DNA from: Haberlea rhodopensis
Taxonomy: Eukaryota > Streptophyta > Magnoliopsida > Lamiales > Gesneriaceae
Assembly: GCA_907163345.1 (NCBI GenBank)
Contig: CAJQUN010000473.1
Coordinates: forward strand, 248,001-312,000
Length of the DNA stretch: 64,000 bases
Direction of reading: 5' to 3'
Position 1 is the first letter of the stretch. Every line of letters begins with the position of its first letter. The translations under genes and the position numbers were made by a program. Positions 36,447 to 48,200 of the stretch are shown piece after piece. A model generated the notes under the pieces. That model made no database searches. It was not told the DNA's origin and saw nothing but the letters and a program-made list of their open reading frames with translations.

Positions 36447-36450
36447 CTAA

Positions 36451-38985
36451 TGTAAGGACCCCGTATACTTAACCCTTGATTAGTGTATTAACCACTATGT
36501 GTGGTACATGCTTTCTATAAAAAGCCAAACGGGAAGCTCAGATGATACTTTACCATTGAATGTCAATTACAAAACTTCCTTTAATACTCAATGTTGTAAG
36601 ATCATCATCCTAACAAAAAAGACTCATATGATTGCCCTTTACCAACCTCTTGGTGCCATTTTTCACACTGTGAACTTTTATAAAAATTTGGGCAGAGTCT
36701 CCCCATAAATAGAGCTATCCCAAAAAAAAAGAGCACAGCATATAACATAATTCCCGGCCAGGGAACACATAATACTCATCAGAAAGCAGTAATACAAGTA
36801 AATTCCCAGCCAGGGAAGACACCACACATATGGCAACAAAAGTGGGTTTCAACACCCACATAATACACCAATGACTCTCTTATCATTTAGCAATTCTACC
36901 TCTAATTGCATGCAACATAGAATGAAAGAGAGAATGGCTCATGCCTTTACATACAACCCATATACAAGTATAATCGTGCTCACATGCGAGCATCATGAAC
37001 ATGTATATAATCATCATGGGTATATAGGTACTCTATACGATACCGTGCTCCATCAAGCCCTGGTACCACGATCCTGGGAGTACATCCAATCAACAGCTCG
37101 AGCTCATCTCCAAAGCCATCGATGTACCTGTTCACCTGCCCCAACAGAGACAGCCCCCAACGGGGTGAGCATACCAATTCCACAATTTCATAATCATAAT
37201 GACATAATACATAATTTACAGAAATGTAAATATTGTGGAACATATGTGACACTTCCTGGATGGTATCATCCTCATCCTATTTTACCCCTGTAATGACCCT
37301 GTTCTCAAAACAGATAAATCATCAAATCTTGAATATGCAGTTAATCATCATATTGGTTAACCCTAACCAGTTTCGAATTAACAACATTTCATAACATCTT
37401 TCTTTATCTAGCAATTATCATAATTCTAGATATCATATTGAGACTTCCTTAACTTCCGATACTGGTTAATCACTTCTCTGATTAACTACGTCTCTGTTCC
37501 TATTCATTACCAATAGGGAATAAAATACAGATATCATAGATATCTAATCAACACCACATTTTCATTTCTTACTTCAAAGTAGCGTCATACTACTGGTGTT
37601 CGCTCCGTAGCGACCACACCCATCATTTGCTCGCTTCATAGCGGCACCAAGCATTTCACCATGTGATTCAACATAACGTAACCAAGTCACGGTGCCATCA
37701 TAGTAAAGCATTTCATGTATTTTAAAACGTACCTTAAATCCTCGAAGTCCGAGCCAAACCTTGCTCGAGTTCCATGCCCCGAGGAATGATGTGCTAACAC
37801 GATAAATAATTCACGATTATTTACGAACATGCAACCAATGCTCAAGCACACCCATCACCCTCAAAATATTGTCAACACACGACAATAAATCATTTAAAAG
37901 ACCCGGGGCAGGGTACATGCAGGGAGGGGAACGAATGAGACAACAACGAAAATTGTTCAAGGATACCCTACAAATTTTCGAACCCTTATCTCACAAATCG
38001 AACCCAAATTAAACATCATAATTCATCTAAAAAGTGAATTAAACCATTAATAGCAAGAATCATCACCCTTGCCAAAAATCCCCAAAATTCGAATTCAACG
38101 CCATAAATTCGAACACAATTAAACATCCTTATACATCTAAAACATGTAATAAACGACCCATAACAAGAATCGCCACACCCCTGCCAAAAATCAAAATTTT
38201 CGAACCTTAACCCACGAAAAAAGCATAAATTCGAACCAAACAAGCCTTTAAAATTCGAACCCTTAAAGTTCTTTAAATTCGAACATAAATCCACCAAATA
38301 AAGCAGGGAATTACATGAGAGGGACGAAAAAGAGGTAAAGAACGTTACCCAATCGAAAATCGGAAGGAAAATCGACTAAAATCGACAAACCCTAGAATTT
38401 GGGGATCGCCGCTCTTCTGTAAAATCCGAACTCAAACCGCGATGAAACTTCGAATTGACGGAGGGGAAAGGTGCGTCTCGTCGAGACGAAGCCGGTGATA
38501 GGTCGCACGCGCCGAACGGCGGCCGGACGGCGGCGGGCGCGGCGTTTTCGTGCGCGGGGGTACTGTAGCAGCGGGTTTCGGGAATGGCGGGGAGAGAGAA
38601 AGAAAATTGGGCTGAAATGATATTTTCATAAAAATCTCGGGTTCAACTTGTATTTATAGCAAATACCCCGAAAAACTAATAGCCCCACAAATACATCGTG
38701 ATTCCTTAAAAATCATCTGTTTTCAAAAACTCTCTCTCTAACTCCAAAACCCTCTACCGGTGCTCACACAGCACCCGAGATTCCGAGACACATTAAAAAC
38801 TCAACTCTTAGGTTTTACACCGTAATGTGAATACAATCTCATCCTCGGGATCCAACGATCCCAACTACCCAAATAAACGAGCCCAGAAGGCCCAACATCG
38901 CGATTAAACTCCAAATCGCTACGTAAAACATCTTTAGGGGTTATTAACACTCCGGGATTAACATCTCCAATCCCAGGTCATCACA
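36451..38985 (-). repeat. D 5' LTR
   Basis: 2535 bp, identical to 30235-32819 apart from a few bases (for example 37281-37284 and 38663) and a 50-bp deletion at about 37726 between short TAAA repeats. That deletion removes half of the paired ACGT box. Confidence 0.94.
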
Positions 38986-39691
38986 GGAGTTCTCTTACAA
39001 TAACAGCTACCAGGCAAGTATACAGATGGCTCCTTTCGAGGCCCTCTATGGTAGGCGTTGTAGGTCACCCTTGTGTTGGGATGACATGGACCGTAAGTCG
39101 GTTGGAGGACCAGAGTTGGTTCAGGAAATGGAAGAGAAAGTTAAGGTTATCAGAAGAAAGATGAAGGCAGCTCAGGACAGACAGGCAGCATATGCCAATC
39201 AGCGGCGTAGACCGTTGGAGTTTCAGTTAGGCGATAGGGTTTTTCTGAAGATCTCGCCTTTCAGAGGCGTAGTACGGTTTGGTATGCGGGGAAAGTTGTC
39301 CCCGAGATATGTGGGGCCGTATGAGATCTTACAGCGTGTGGGTACTCTGGCGTACCGTTTGGCCTTACCGCCTTCTCTGTCTGGTATACACGATGTATTC
39401 CATGTGTCTATGCTGAGGAAGTATGAGCCGGATCCTTCACATGTGTTGCAGCCTTCAGAGGTGCAGATTGAGTCCGATGTTTCTTATGTGGAGCGGCCTA
39501 TCAGGATTCAAGATAGAGCAGACCGCAGGCTTCGGAACAAAGTTATTCCTATGATCAAGGTTCAGTGGGATCGTAGGGGTGTCGAGGAGGCTACGTGGGA
39601 GACAGAGCGACACATGGTGCAGCACTACCCAGAGCTGTTTTCTGGTATGCGTTTATGTATTGTTTTACTTCATGTTGGTAAGCATGTTTGA
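38986..39691 (+). pseudogene. Element C pol, last part (integrase C-terminus and chromodomain)
   Basis: Resumes the integrase frame after D; the first five bases repeat the target GGAGT. Open to 39691 without a lesion of its own. It contains the integrase C-terminal region ([15 protein letters not shown], then [13 protein letters not shown]) and the chromodomain ending EEATWETE...HYPELF. It continues past the HYPELFSGM motif to a stop in KHV; the GAGGACGAAAT-type box follows in another frame. Confidence 0.92.
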
Positions 39692-39692
39692 T

Positions 39693-39725
39693 TTCGGGGA
39701 CGAAATCTTATAAGTAGGGGAGTAT
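39693..39725 (+). promoter_or_regulatory. Polypurine tract of element C
   Basis: GGGGACGAAATC (one change from the GAGGACGAAAT box) then AAGTAGGGGAGTAT directly before the 3' LTR. Confidence 0.85.
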
Positions 39726-41739
39726 TGTGATATCCCCGAAATGATTATGTGATTTTAATCATTTAATTTAAATTATGATGATTTGGGTGTTAATTCATGG
39801 GATTGAATTAATATTATTGGGGAGATTCATTTCAGGGTGCATGTGGTATATGTTGGGTTTTTGGGGTAGTGGCATGTTTATTTGGGGTGTGTGTTGTTTG
39901 TTTTGGTAAAGCATATTAATGGGAATTGAAGTATTTTATTGAGAAAATACTATAAATATCATGTGAGGATATTTTAATACATCGTGCTAAATACCGGGAC
40001 CAAAACATAACACATCAAACCACCCAACACCCAACCACCCCCCAACCCATGCCAATCAAACTGTTCACAGGCTGACTTTACACCCCACTTGGCTCAATCA
40101 TTTCACCACTCTCAGTCATCCCAAATCTCGGTCCTTCTCTCCCATTTCTTCACCAGCACTTGCTAAGCAAAATTCTGAGGAGCTTTCCCTTTTTCATCGC
40201 CTGGAAGCCTTTGAAAAATCGGAGCAAAATAGGGTGAGAAACCATGCTCTGTTTTTGCTTTTAAGTTGTTTAAGTACATGTTTTTAGGTGGCGTGAAAAT
40301 GGCATGTTAGCTTAGGTTTCTTGAAACCTTCGATTTAAATGCTTACATGGTGTTATTATGTAACTCTCAGTGTTTTTCCTTATGTATATTACATGTTTTA
40401 TGTTGAGGAAATAAGCATGTAAAGTAGGGTGTTCGGAAATCTGGGTAGGAGTATGCCCTGTTTTCTGGAATGTGGACTGGGAGTGATTCCGAGGAGGTGA
40501 TATTATGCATGTTAGATGGGTTTTAGGGTGAACCTTCGATTTGAGTACATGCATGGTAGTTTGTAAAGCCCAGGACGTTTTATGTTTGAGCATGTTTTAT
40601 GGAATATGTGGTAGTTTTTATAGCATGAAATGAAGTACTCAAGAAATCTGGGAATGAAAATGTTGCCCTGTTTCCAGAAACGTTGATCGAGTACTTGTGT
40701 AAATGGTCGACGTTTATGCATGTGGGCTTATGTTTGGGGTGTAAATTTGATATGAATACACTCAGGGTAGTGTGTTATAACTGCTAGCATGTTGGTCTTG
40801 GCATGTTGTATGCCTTACATGCTAGATTGAAGGGTATGAATATCGGTGTTAGGGAATTCTGAAAAATCTCGGTTGAATATGATCGATCGATCGATCGGTG
40901 AAGAACACCGATCGATCGACAAAAGCCGTAGCTTTTTTTGTTTAATTCAAACAGTTCACCGATCGATCGGTGATGAGGTCCGATCGATCGGTAGTGCCTT
41001 GTTTAAAAAATGTAGAATTTGTTTTAAATTTGATATTGGATTGTAATGAGACATCTAATATTGTGTTGTACACTGGTGTAGAGCCTTCACAGACAGCTAC
41101 ACAGCGCAGGGGATAGAGTCCCACAACACACTACATTTTGGAAAGGTACGTAAGCGACGTACGGGCATCCCAACGGTAACATGTATTATGTGTTTATTTA
41201 TTTAACACAAGGCAAAGTAAGATATGCATAAGATAGTGCATGATGATATGATACATGTTGATATGCTTCGTTTTTGCATATGTATGTTGTGAAATATAAG
41301 AGGTGTATTTCACGAGTCAAGGTTATCCTAGTGAGGATTTTAATGCTTACGCTAACGTCCATAAGAAGCGAGGAAGAATTCCGCTTACGTGGATTTCCAT
41401 AAGAAGCGAGGAAGAATTCCGCTTACGTGGAAAAGTAAGAAGCATTGAAATGCACCATTGATAAGTGACTCAGGATTGAAATAAGGATCTGAGAAGGAAG
41501 GATATGTCATTACATTTATTTATGAAACCATAAGTTCATATAATGTGTTATTATGAATTATGGTACAGGGACAACAATGGGCGTTGTAAATGCTTGGAAA
41601 TACAGGAAGTGCTTTGTATTTATGATTTGTGCATTTACGCTTTACATTCATATTATGTTGAATATGAATTATGATATGCTCATGTGTTGGGGGTTGTCTT
41701 TGTAGGTGCTTTTGTTGACGAGAACCAGGGTCGGGGTTG
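39726..41739 (+). repeat. Element C 3' LTR, right end deleted
   Basis: Matches 23908-25920 of the 5' LTR with about 26 differences by eye. It breaks off after CAGGGTCGGGGTTG and joins B0 LTR sequence; about 255 bp of the LTR are missing. Palindrome cluster at 40881-40992, paired ACGT box at 41146-41162. Confidence 0.93.
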
Positions 41740-42052
41740 CTAAATTATGAATTTCATTATTGTGATTATGGGATTTTGTGTATTGGTATGCTCACCCCGT
41801 TGGGGGCTGTCTCTGTTGGGGCAGGTGAACAGGTACATCGATGGCTGTGGAACTGAACTCGAGCTATTGATTGGATGTACTCCCAAGGATCGTGGTACCA
41901 GGGCTTGATGGAGCACGGTATCGTATAGAGTACTTATATACACCCGAGGGTTATATACACATTTATGATGCTCGCATGTGAGCACGGTTATACTTGTATA
42001 TGGGTTGTATATAAAGGCATGAGCCTTTCTCTCTTTCAGTCTATGTTGCACG
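41740..42052 (+). repeat. B0 LTR fragment, second piece
   Basis: Corresponds to about 15657-15968 of the B1 LTR (TAAATTATGAATTTCATTATT onward), diverged. About 240 bp of B0 between 23907 and this piece are missing, lost with the right end of C. It ends at the Copia insertion; the last bases GCACG are the target copy. Confidence 0.88.
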
Positions 42053-43573
42053 TGTTGGGATATGCCATAAGACAAATCATTAGATGATTGTTTTGACGTA
42101 CAATGTTTATGATTTTATGAATGTCAATTCATTATTATATATTATTCTTTTAACTGTGCAATGTGAATTAATATATATGTTATGTCCTTAGAATAATATT
42201 GTATTATTCTTAAAGATGTCCCTAGTCAAGTATTATCATGAATAGGGATAATGATAATACGTAGAGACTAGTATGTGTTGATCGATGAATTGTTCATTGA
42301 TATGAGATATCAAATCAACATATGGGTACATGTTAGAGAACGATGTACTGGACAGACCCACCATAAGAATGCAACATGGATAGTTATACGATCGTCATAT
42401 GCAATTCTCATAGTGATAATAATGTATGTAATCCTTACGACTTGTGATCATCAGAGATCCCAACATAAGGAGTTATGTATCTTGATATCGTCAAACGTTA
42501 CCCGTAACAGGGTAATCTATAAAGGCGACTATTGGATACACTACGAATTATGTAGAGGGATGTTGACTGATCGAGATAGGATTTGTCCCTCCTATATAAC
42601 AGGAGATGTGTTTGGCCCTTGATCAAGTGAGAACTAAAATGCATGGCCATGCTCGAATGAGTCGATATGAGATATCGAGCTTATTCGTTTATTCTAGTTC
42701 TACTTGGGGATCAAGAAATAGAGATTGAATATACGAGTATGACTATTCCATGACTCGTGTTCAATCTAAACACAAAGGACAAAGGGATTAAGTTACATGG
42801 TTAATATTATCACAAGTTCTAAAGGTTATGTCGAGTCATTGACATTCTTGTAATTTGGGTAGCCTCGATGTGTTGCTAGACACCGCTCTTAGCTTGTAAC
42901 GTAAAATGAGATTTTATGTTACTGCCAACATTACGAGATCCTATCGGGTCACACAAAAGATTAAATCGATAAGGGAAATTAAATTCATTGGATGAATTAA
43001 TTAATTAAGAAGAGTCTTAATTGAGTGATTAAAAGGTTTTAATTAAATCATGGGTTTGGGCCCATAAGACTTTAAGAAAGTCTTGAACCTTAATTAAAAG
43101 CCTTATAATATAAATACTAGATTTTGATTAATGGTTAATCATACTTTTCATATCATACCTTGATATCAAAAATTAACCTAGCCACCTTAAACCTAACTCC
43201 TCTCGGCCGCCTCTCAAGAACCGAACATCACCGCCGCCGAGCCGCCGTGTGGTGTTCATCTTGATTGTCCGTCGTTGAACGGTTTTGAACCGAGAGTTTA
43301 GTTTTGGTTCAAGAATAAGTCTAGCAACTTGTTCTTGAACATCCCTTTCGATTTGATCGTGTGGATACCGTTGAGGCAAAGCTAGACAAGTTTTGCTAGT
43401 GACTCGGAGGAGGCGTTGGACGTGGTGCAGCTCCGTGGAATCGGCTCAAACACGCTACAAGGGTGAGACCTTCGTATTCCTTTATCCGATACGAAATCCT
43501 ATGTATAGATCCATTGTTCTAGTAATCCATAAATTTTATTCCGCTGCGTAGTATGCTCTAAGGATTACTTACA
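42053..43573 (+). repeat. Copia 5' LTR
   Basis: 1521 bp, TGTTGGGATATGCC to GGATTACTTACA. It includes a 115-codon open stretch (42275-42622) that is probably not coding. A possible splice donor AAG|GTGAGACC (cut before 43463) lies close to its 3' end. Confidence 0.94.
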
Positions 43574-43574
43574 G

Positions 43575-43586
43575 TGGTATCAGAGC
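43575..43586 (+). promoter_or_regulatory. Primer-binding site of the Copia element (tRNA-iMet)
   Basis: TGGTATCAGAGC one base after the 5' LTR. Confidence 0.93.
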
Positions 43587-45242
43587 CGTGTACAAGGCTC
43601 ATATCGGATTTATGTGATTAAATAGTTTAATCATATTAGAACTAATATTGCATGCTATTTAAAATTGTATATAATCATATATGATATGATTAAATTGAGT
43701 TTGTGAAAATCATCGTATAATTGTATTTGATATAATTGGCGAATAATTGTATACGATACACGAAAGCGTAAAATCGAGGTGTTAGCTCACCATGGCTCAC
43801 GGCCGACGCCACCAAATGGCTAGGGTTTCGAACCCTAGTCACCATGGCTCACGGCCGCCGCATGTTGCTAGGGTTTCGAACACATTGGCTCGTGCATGGC
43901 CGAGCAGCCGCCGCTTGAGGGCTAGGGTTCGGACCCTGGCTCGAGCGTGGACCGAGCCGCCGCATAAATTAGGGTTTTGTACCCATTGGCTCGTGACGGC
44001 TAGCTCATGACGGCTAGGGTTTCGAACCCTAGCTGCCGTGCATGGGCTCGGCCGTCGCCGCTTGATGGTTCGGCCATGGGCTAGGGTTTCGAACCCTAGG
44101 CCCATAAACGAACCATGATGGTTCTTGGTTTAGTCGTTTTAGTTCGTGGCATGTGATGTCCCGAGCGTACGATATTTTTCAAAATTCTATTTTACAGTTT
44201 TAATTAGAATTAAATTTAAAATGTTTAGAATTTAATTAATTAAATGTTAATGCATGCTTTATGTGTTGTTTGAGCATGGTGCGTGGTTATAACCCTTTGA
44301 CCTATTAGATAGGATTTGTGGATGTTTGTAATATATAATACGACCTGCGAGTCGTGCCTTCTCTATTTCATTCTAAATGTTATCCCTCCCCTATGTTCCC
44401 CTCGAATGTGAATCGAGGAATTCTATATCTTGCAAATAGTGTAGTTTATTTTATTGATGGTGATCAATGAAGATGGAGCATCGTGCCGGGATGAGGAGGC
44501 CATTCACAAATTGGAGCCAAAGGAATGTGCTTGTGAAGTTACCTTAGGTTGACTCTTAGGATTTTCTCATTGGCTTGAGAGAATCGTTAGTAGGGGCTAT
44601 AACCATGTCACGTTTAATTATGTATGTTGATGCATGATTTATCTTATGTTTTAGATTGATAATTGTATTACACATATATGTAGATATGTATACAACTATA
44701 TGTAGTGGACATATTTTAAATTATCAAACTAATCATGAGATCAATAAATCCCTCTAAAATATTAAGTTTTAGATGCCTTCCAAAATTAAAAGTACTCGTC
44801 AATAACTTCGATTGTACATGTGTGGGTTTGCCAAAGCAAAGCACCGTGGCAATCTTAGTAAGGCGCGAAAGGATAAAAGTGATATCCGTTATACTTTAAA
44901 TTGGGTACGACTTAACTAGGTTATCTCAATAGGATTGGGAACTTAGAGGCATGGGTTGGATTATAATTCATTTGATGAATTGAACAAAGTGTTGTTCGTC
45001 CAACTATCCAAGAATTATATGTGATGTAATTGACAAAGTGTTGTCTACCTAAATAACCGAGTCTTGGGCGATTAGCCAAAGCTAACTCAAGATTAGGCGA
45101 AATATGGATCTTGGCCCACTAAAGGTTTCGAGGGTTGACATTTTTTTTTTAAAACAAAATAGTGGGAGTATCATTTAATATAAGACCATGTTAAATGATT
45201 TAAATCATAAACTTATTTTGCATATTTATATTGTAGATATCC
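43587..45242 (+). other. Copia 5' leader, non-coding
   Basis: 1.66 kb between PBS and gag, long for a leader. It contains the GC-rich palindromic repeats at 43790-44105; the remainder is AT-rich with nothing recognised. It ends with ATTTATATTGTAG (to 45236), a 3' splice-site-like sequence six bases before the gag ATG. Confidence 0.7.
43790..44105 (+). repeat. GC-rich imperfect repeats with CTAGGGTTTCGAACCCTAG
   Basis: Five to six imperfect units combine CATGGCTCACGGCCG-like sequence, a CGCCGC block and a near-palindrome CTAGGGTTTCGAACCCTAG (clear copies near 43813, 44021 and 44080; decayed copies between). It contrasts sharply with the AT-rich surroundings. Confidence 0.8.
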
Positions 45243-48200
45243 ATGGCAATTAACAACGTTACTAGCACATTATCACTGCGATCGGTCCTTGAGAAGGACA
45301 AATTAAATGGGACGAATTTCCTAGACTGGCATAGGAACTTGAGGATAGTCCTCAAACAAGAAAAGAAACAATATGTCCTAGAGGAACCCTTGCCCGCTGA
45401 GGAACCTCCCCTAACGGCTACAAGAGCCGAAAAAGATGCTTACAAGAAGCATCAGAGTGACGCACTTGATGTTGGGTGCCTTATGCTTGCCACCATAAAC
45501 TCTGAGCTTCAGAAGCAACATGAGGAAATGGAGGCGTTCGATATGATCGAACACTTAAAGCAATTGTACCAACAGCAAGCTAGACAAGAGAGGTATGACG
45601 TCTCTAAAGCGTTGTTCCAGTGCAGGATGGTAGAGGGAAGCCTAGTTGGAACTCATGTGCTCAAGATGATTGGGTACATAGAGAATCTGGGCAAGCTGGG
45701 TTTTCCATTGGACCAAGAGTTGGCCACCGATGTGATCTTGCAATCGTTGCCTGAGAGCTTCTGTCAATTTGTAGTAAATTACAATATGACTGACATGGAA
45801 AAGACTCTACCACAATTGCTTGGTATGTTGAGAACATATGAAGCAAATACAAAGAAGACTAAGGCCACAAATGTTCTTATTGTGAATAAGGGCAAAGGAA
45901 GGGCCAAAGCTAAAGGCAACAAGAAAGCAAAGAAGGTCTTTGTTAAATCTAAGCCAAAGTCTTATGCACTAAAGCCAAAAGGGGGGATAGCGAAGGAAGG
46001 GAACTGTTTCCATTGCGGTGAGACCGGCCATTGGAAAAGAAACTGCAAAGTATATCTGGAGGATCTAAAGAAAGGAAGTGGGACTTCCGCTTCAGGTATT
46101 TTTGTTATAGAAGTCAATTTATCTACTTCTTCATCATGGGTATTAGATACTGGATGTGGATCTCACATTTGTGTAAATGTGCAGGACCTCAAAAAGAGTA
46201 GATTGTTGGCGAAAGGCGAAGTTGATCTCCGAGTTGGAAATGGAGCAAGAGTTGCTGCATTAGATGTAGGGGATTATCATTTATCTTTGCCTTCTGGTTT
46301 ATCGTTGATTTTAAAAGATTGTTATTTTGTGCCTTCAATTACTAAAAACATTATTTCTATTTCTTGTTTGGACAAGTATGGATTCTCATTTATTATAAAG
46401 GACAACTGTTGTTCCATTTATTTAAATGATATGTTTTATGCTAGTGCACAAATGGTGAATGGTCTTTATTTATTAAATCTTGATATACCTATCTATAACA
46501 TAAATACTAAAAGGATTAAAAATAATGATTGTAATCCGACTTATCTCTGGCACTGTCGCTTGGGCCACATAAACGAGAACCGCATATCTAAACTTCATAA
46601 GGATGGAGTATTAGATTCATTTGATTTTGAATCATATGAAACATGCGAATCTTGTTTAATGGGCAAGATGACTAAAGCCCCTTTCAAGGGACATGTTGAA
46701 AGGGCAAATGTTTTATTGGGACTAATACATAGTGATGTATGTGGACCAATAAGTACACAAGCTAGAGGTGGTTTTCAATACTTCGTTACATTTACTGATG
46801 ACCACAGTAGATATGAGTATGTGTACCTAATGAAGCATAAGCACGAAACCTTTGAAAAGTTCAAAGATTTCAAGAATGAAGTACAAAACCAACTTGGCAA
46901 AAGTATCAAAATCCTTCGATCAGATCGATGAGGTGAATACTTAAGCCAAGAGTTTCATGACTATCTAAAGGAGTGTGGGATAGTCCCACAACTCACTCCT
47001 CCGTATACTCCACAATGGAATGGTGTATCCGAGAGGAGAAATCGAACCTTGTTGGACATGGTTAGATCAATGATGAGTCATGCAGATCTTCCGATATCGT
47101 TTTGGGGACACGCTCTAGAAACAACGATTTTCTTACTGAAACGTGTTCCATCTAAATCAGTGGAAAAGACACCATATGAGATATGGACTGGGAAGCGTCC
47201 TAGTATGTCTTTTATGAAGATTTGGGGTTGTGAGGCTTTCGTTAGACGTCACGCCACTAACAAACTTGGACCCAAATCTGATAAGTGTTCATTTGTGGGG
47301 TATCCTAAGGAAACGAAAGGATACTATTTCTATTATCCCACCGAGAACAAAGTAGTTGTTGCTCGGACTGGTATATTTCTTGAAAGGGAATTTATTTCTA
47401 GAAAAACCAGTGGGAGAAAAATAGAACTTAGTGAAGTTCAACCACAAGAAAACACTGAACCTGAGATTGAGATGGAAACAAAGCAGACACCGCAAGCTGT
47501 TGTGGAAGAAGCACCTGCTCAAGAGACACAAGCCCAGCGTAGGTCTGTAAGAGAACACCGGGAGCCACAGAGATATGGATTTCTTGTGACTCAACAAGGT
47601 GACTTACTACTTATTGATGAGGATGAGCCGTCATCTTATCAACAAGCTATAATGGGCATTGATTCTGAGAAATGGCAATAGGCCATGAAATCTGAGATGG
47701 AATCCATGTATGCAAACCAAGTATGGACTTTGGTTGATCCACCTGAAGGGGTACGACCCATAGGGTGCAAATGGATTTTCAAGAAAAAGACCGATATGGA
47801 TGGTAACATACAAACCTATAAAGGTCGACTGGTTGCAAAAGGATTCAAACAAATTCATGGTATTGACTATGATGAAACCTTTTCACCAGTGGCCATGGTT
47901 AAATCCATAAGGATCTTACTTGCAATAGCTGCATTTCATGATTATGAAATCTGGCAGATGGATGTCAAAACAGCTTTCCTTAATGGAAATCTGCTCGAGG
48001 ATGTGTACATGACACAGCCCGAGGGTTTTGTCGATCCAAAGGATGCTAGAAAGATATGCAAGCTACAACGATCCATTTATGGATTGAAGCAAGCTTCTCG
48101 GAGTTGGAATCCGTTTTGATGATGCAATCAAAGAGTTTGGTTTTATCAAAAACGAAGATGAACCTTGTGTCTACAAGAAGGTCAGTGGGAGCGTAATCAT

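Larger units (their letters stand above)
32820..36450 (-). other. D internal region, non-coding
   Basis: 3631 bp. The first part (32820-34020) is related, inverted, to 18750-20575 of B1, including the GAGGACGAAAT box and polypurine tract at 32820-32855. Then come three repeat arrays (34080-36000), a paired ACGT box with flanks like the C LTR (36045-36061), and a short leader with a 3' splice-site-like TTGTGGTTGCAG (sense, ending about 36287) before the PBS. No gene is visible; long frames in the arrays are low-complexity artefacts. Confidence 0.82.
30235..38985 (-). mobile_element. D: young non-autonomous LTR element (LARD-like), inverted
   Basis: 8751 bp with target duplication GGAGT (30230-30234 and 38986-38990) inside C's integrase gene. 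On the minus strand: 5' LTR (36451-38985), PBS (36446-36435), 3.6 kb of non-coding internal DNA, polypurine tract, 3' LTR (30235-32819). The LTRs differ at about five or six bases plus one 50-bp deletion, so D is the youngest insertion of the nest. Ends, PBS and the sequence before the polypurine tract are of the B type. No gag or pol motif in any frame. Confidence 0.93.
23908..41739 (+). mobile_element. Ty3/Gypsy chromovirus element C (degenerate; interrupted by D; 3' end deleted)
   Basis: 5' LTR (23908-26177), PBS, gag-pol with several frameshifts and stops (26395-30234 and 38986-39691), polypurine tract and a 3' LTR (39726-41739) that lacks its last about 255 bp. Without D the element is about 9.1 kb. 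The LTRs differ by about 1.3% by eye. The proteins are close to those of E and F. No target duplication can be checked because the right end was deleted together with B0 sequence. Confidence 0.92.

Noticed and set aside
42275..42622. 115-codon open frame present in both Copia LTRs
   Set aside because: The LTRs are about 99% identical, so the two copies are not independent, and the diverged LTR at 62543 interrupts it. No known domain.
43790..44105. Interstitial telomere repeat
   Set aside because: TAGGGTTT occurs only once per longer unit within a palindrome, not in tandem TTTAGGG runs.
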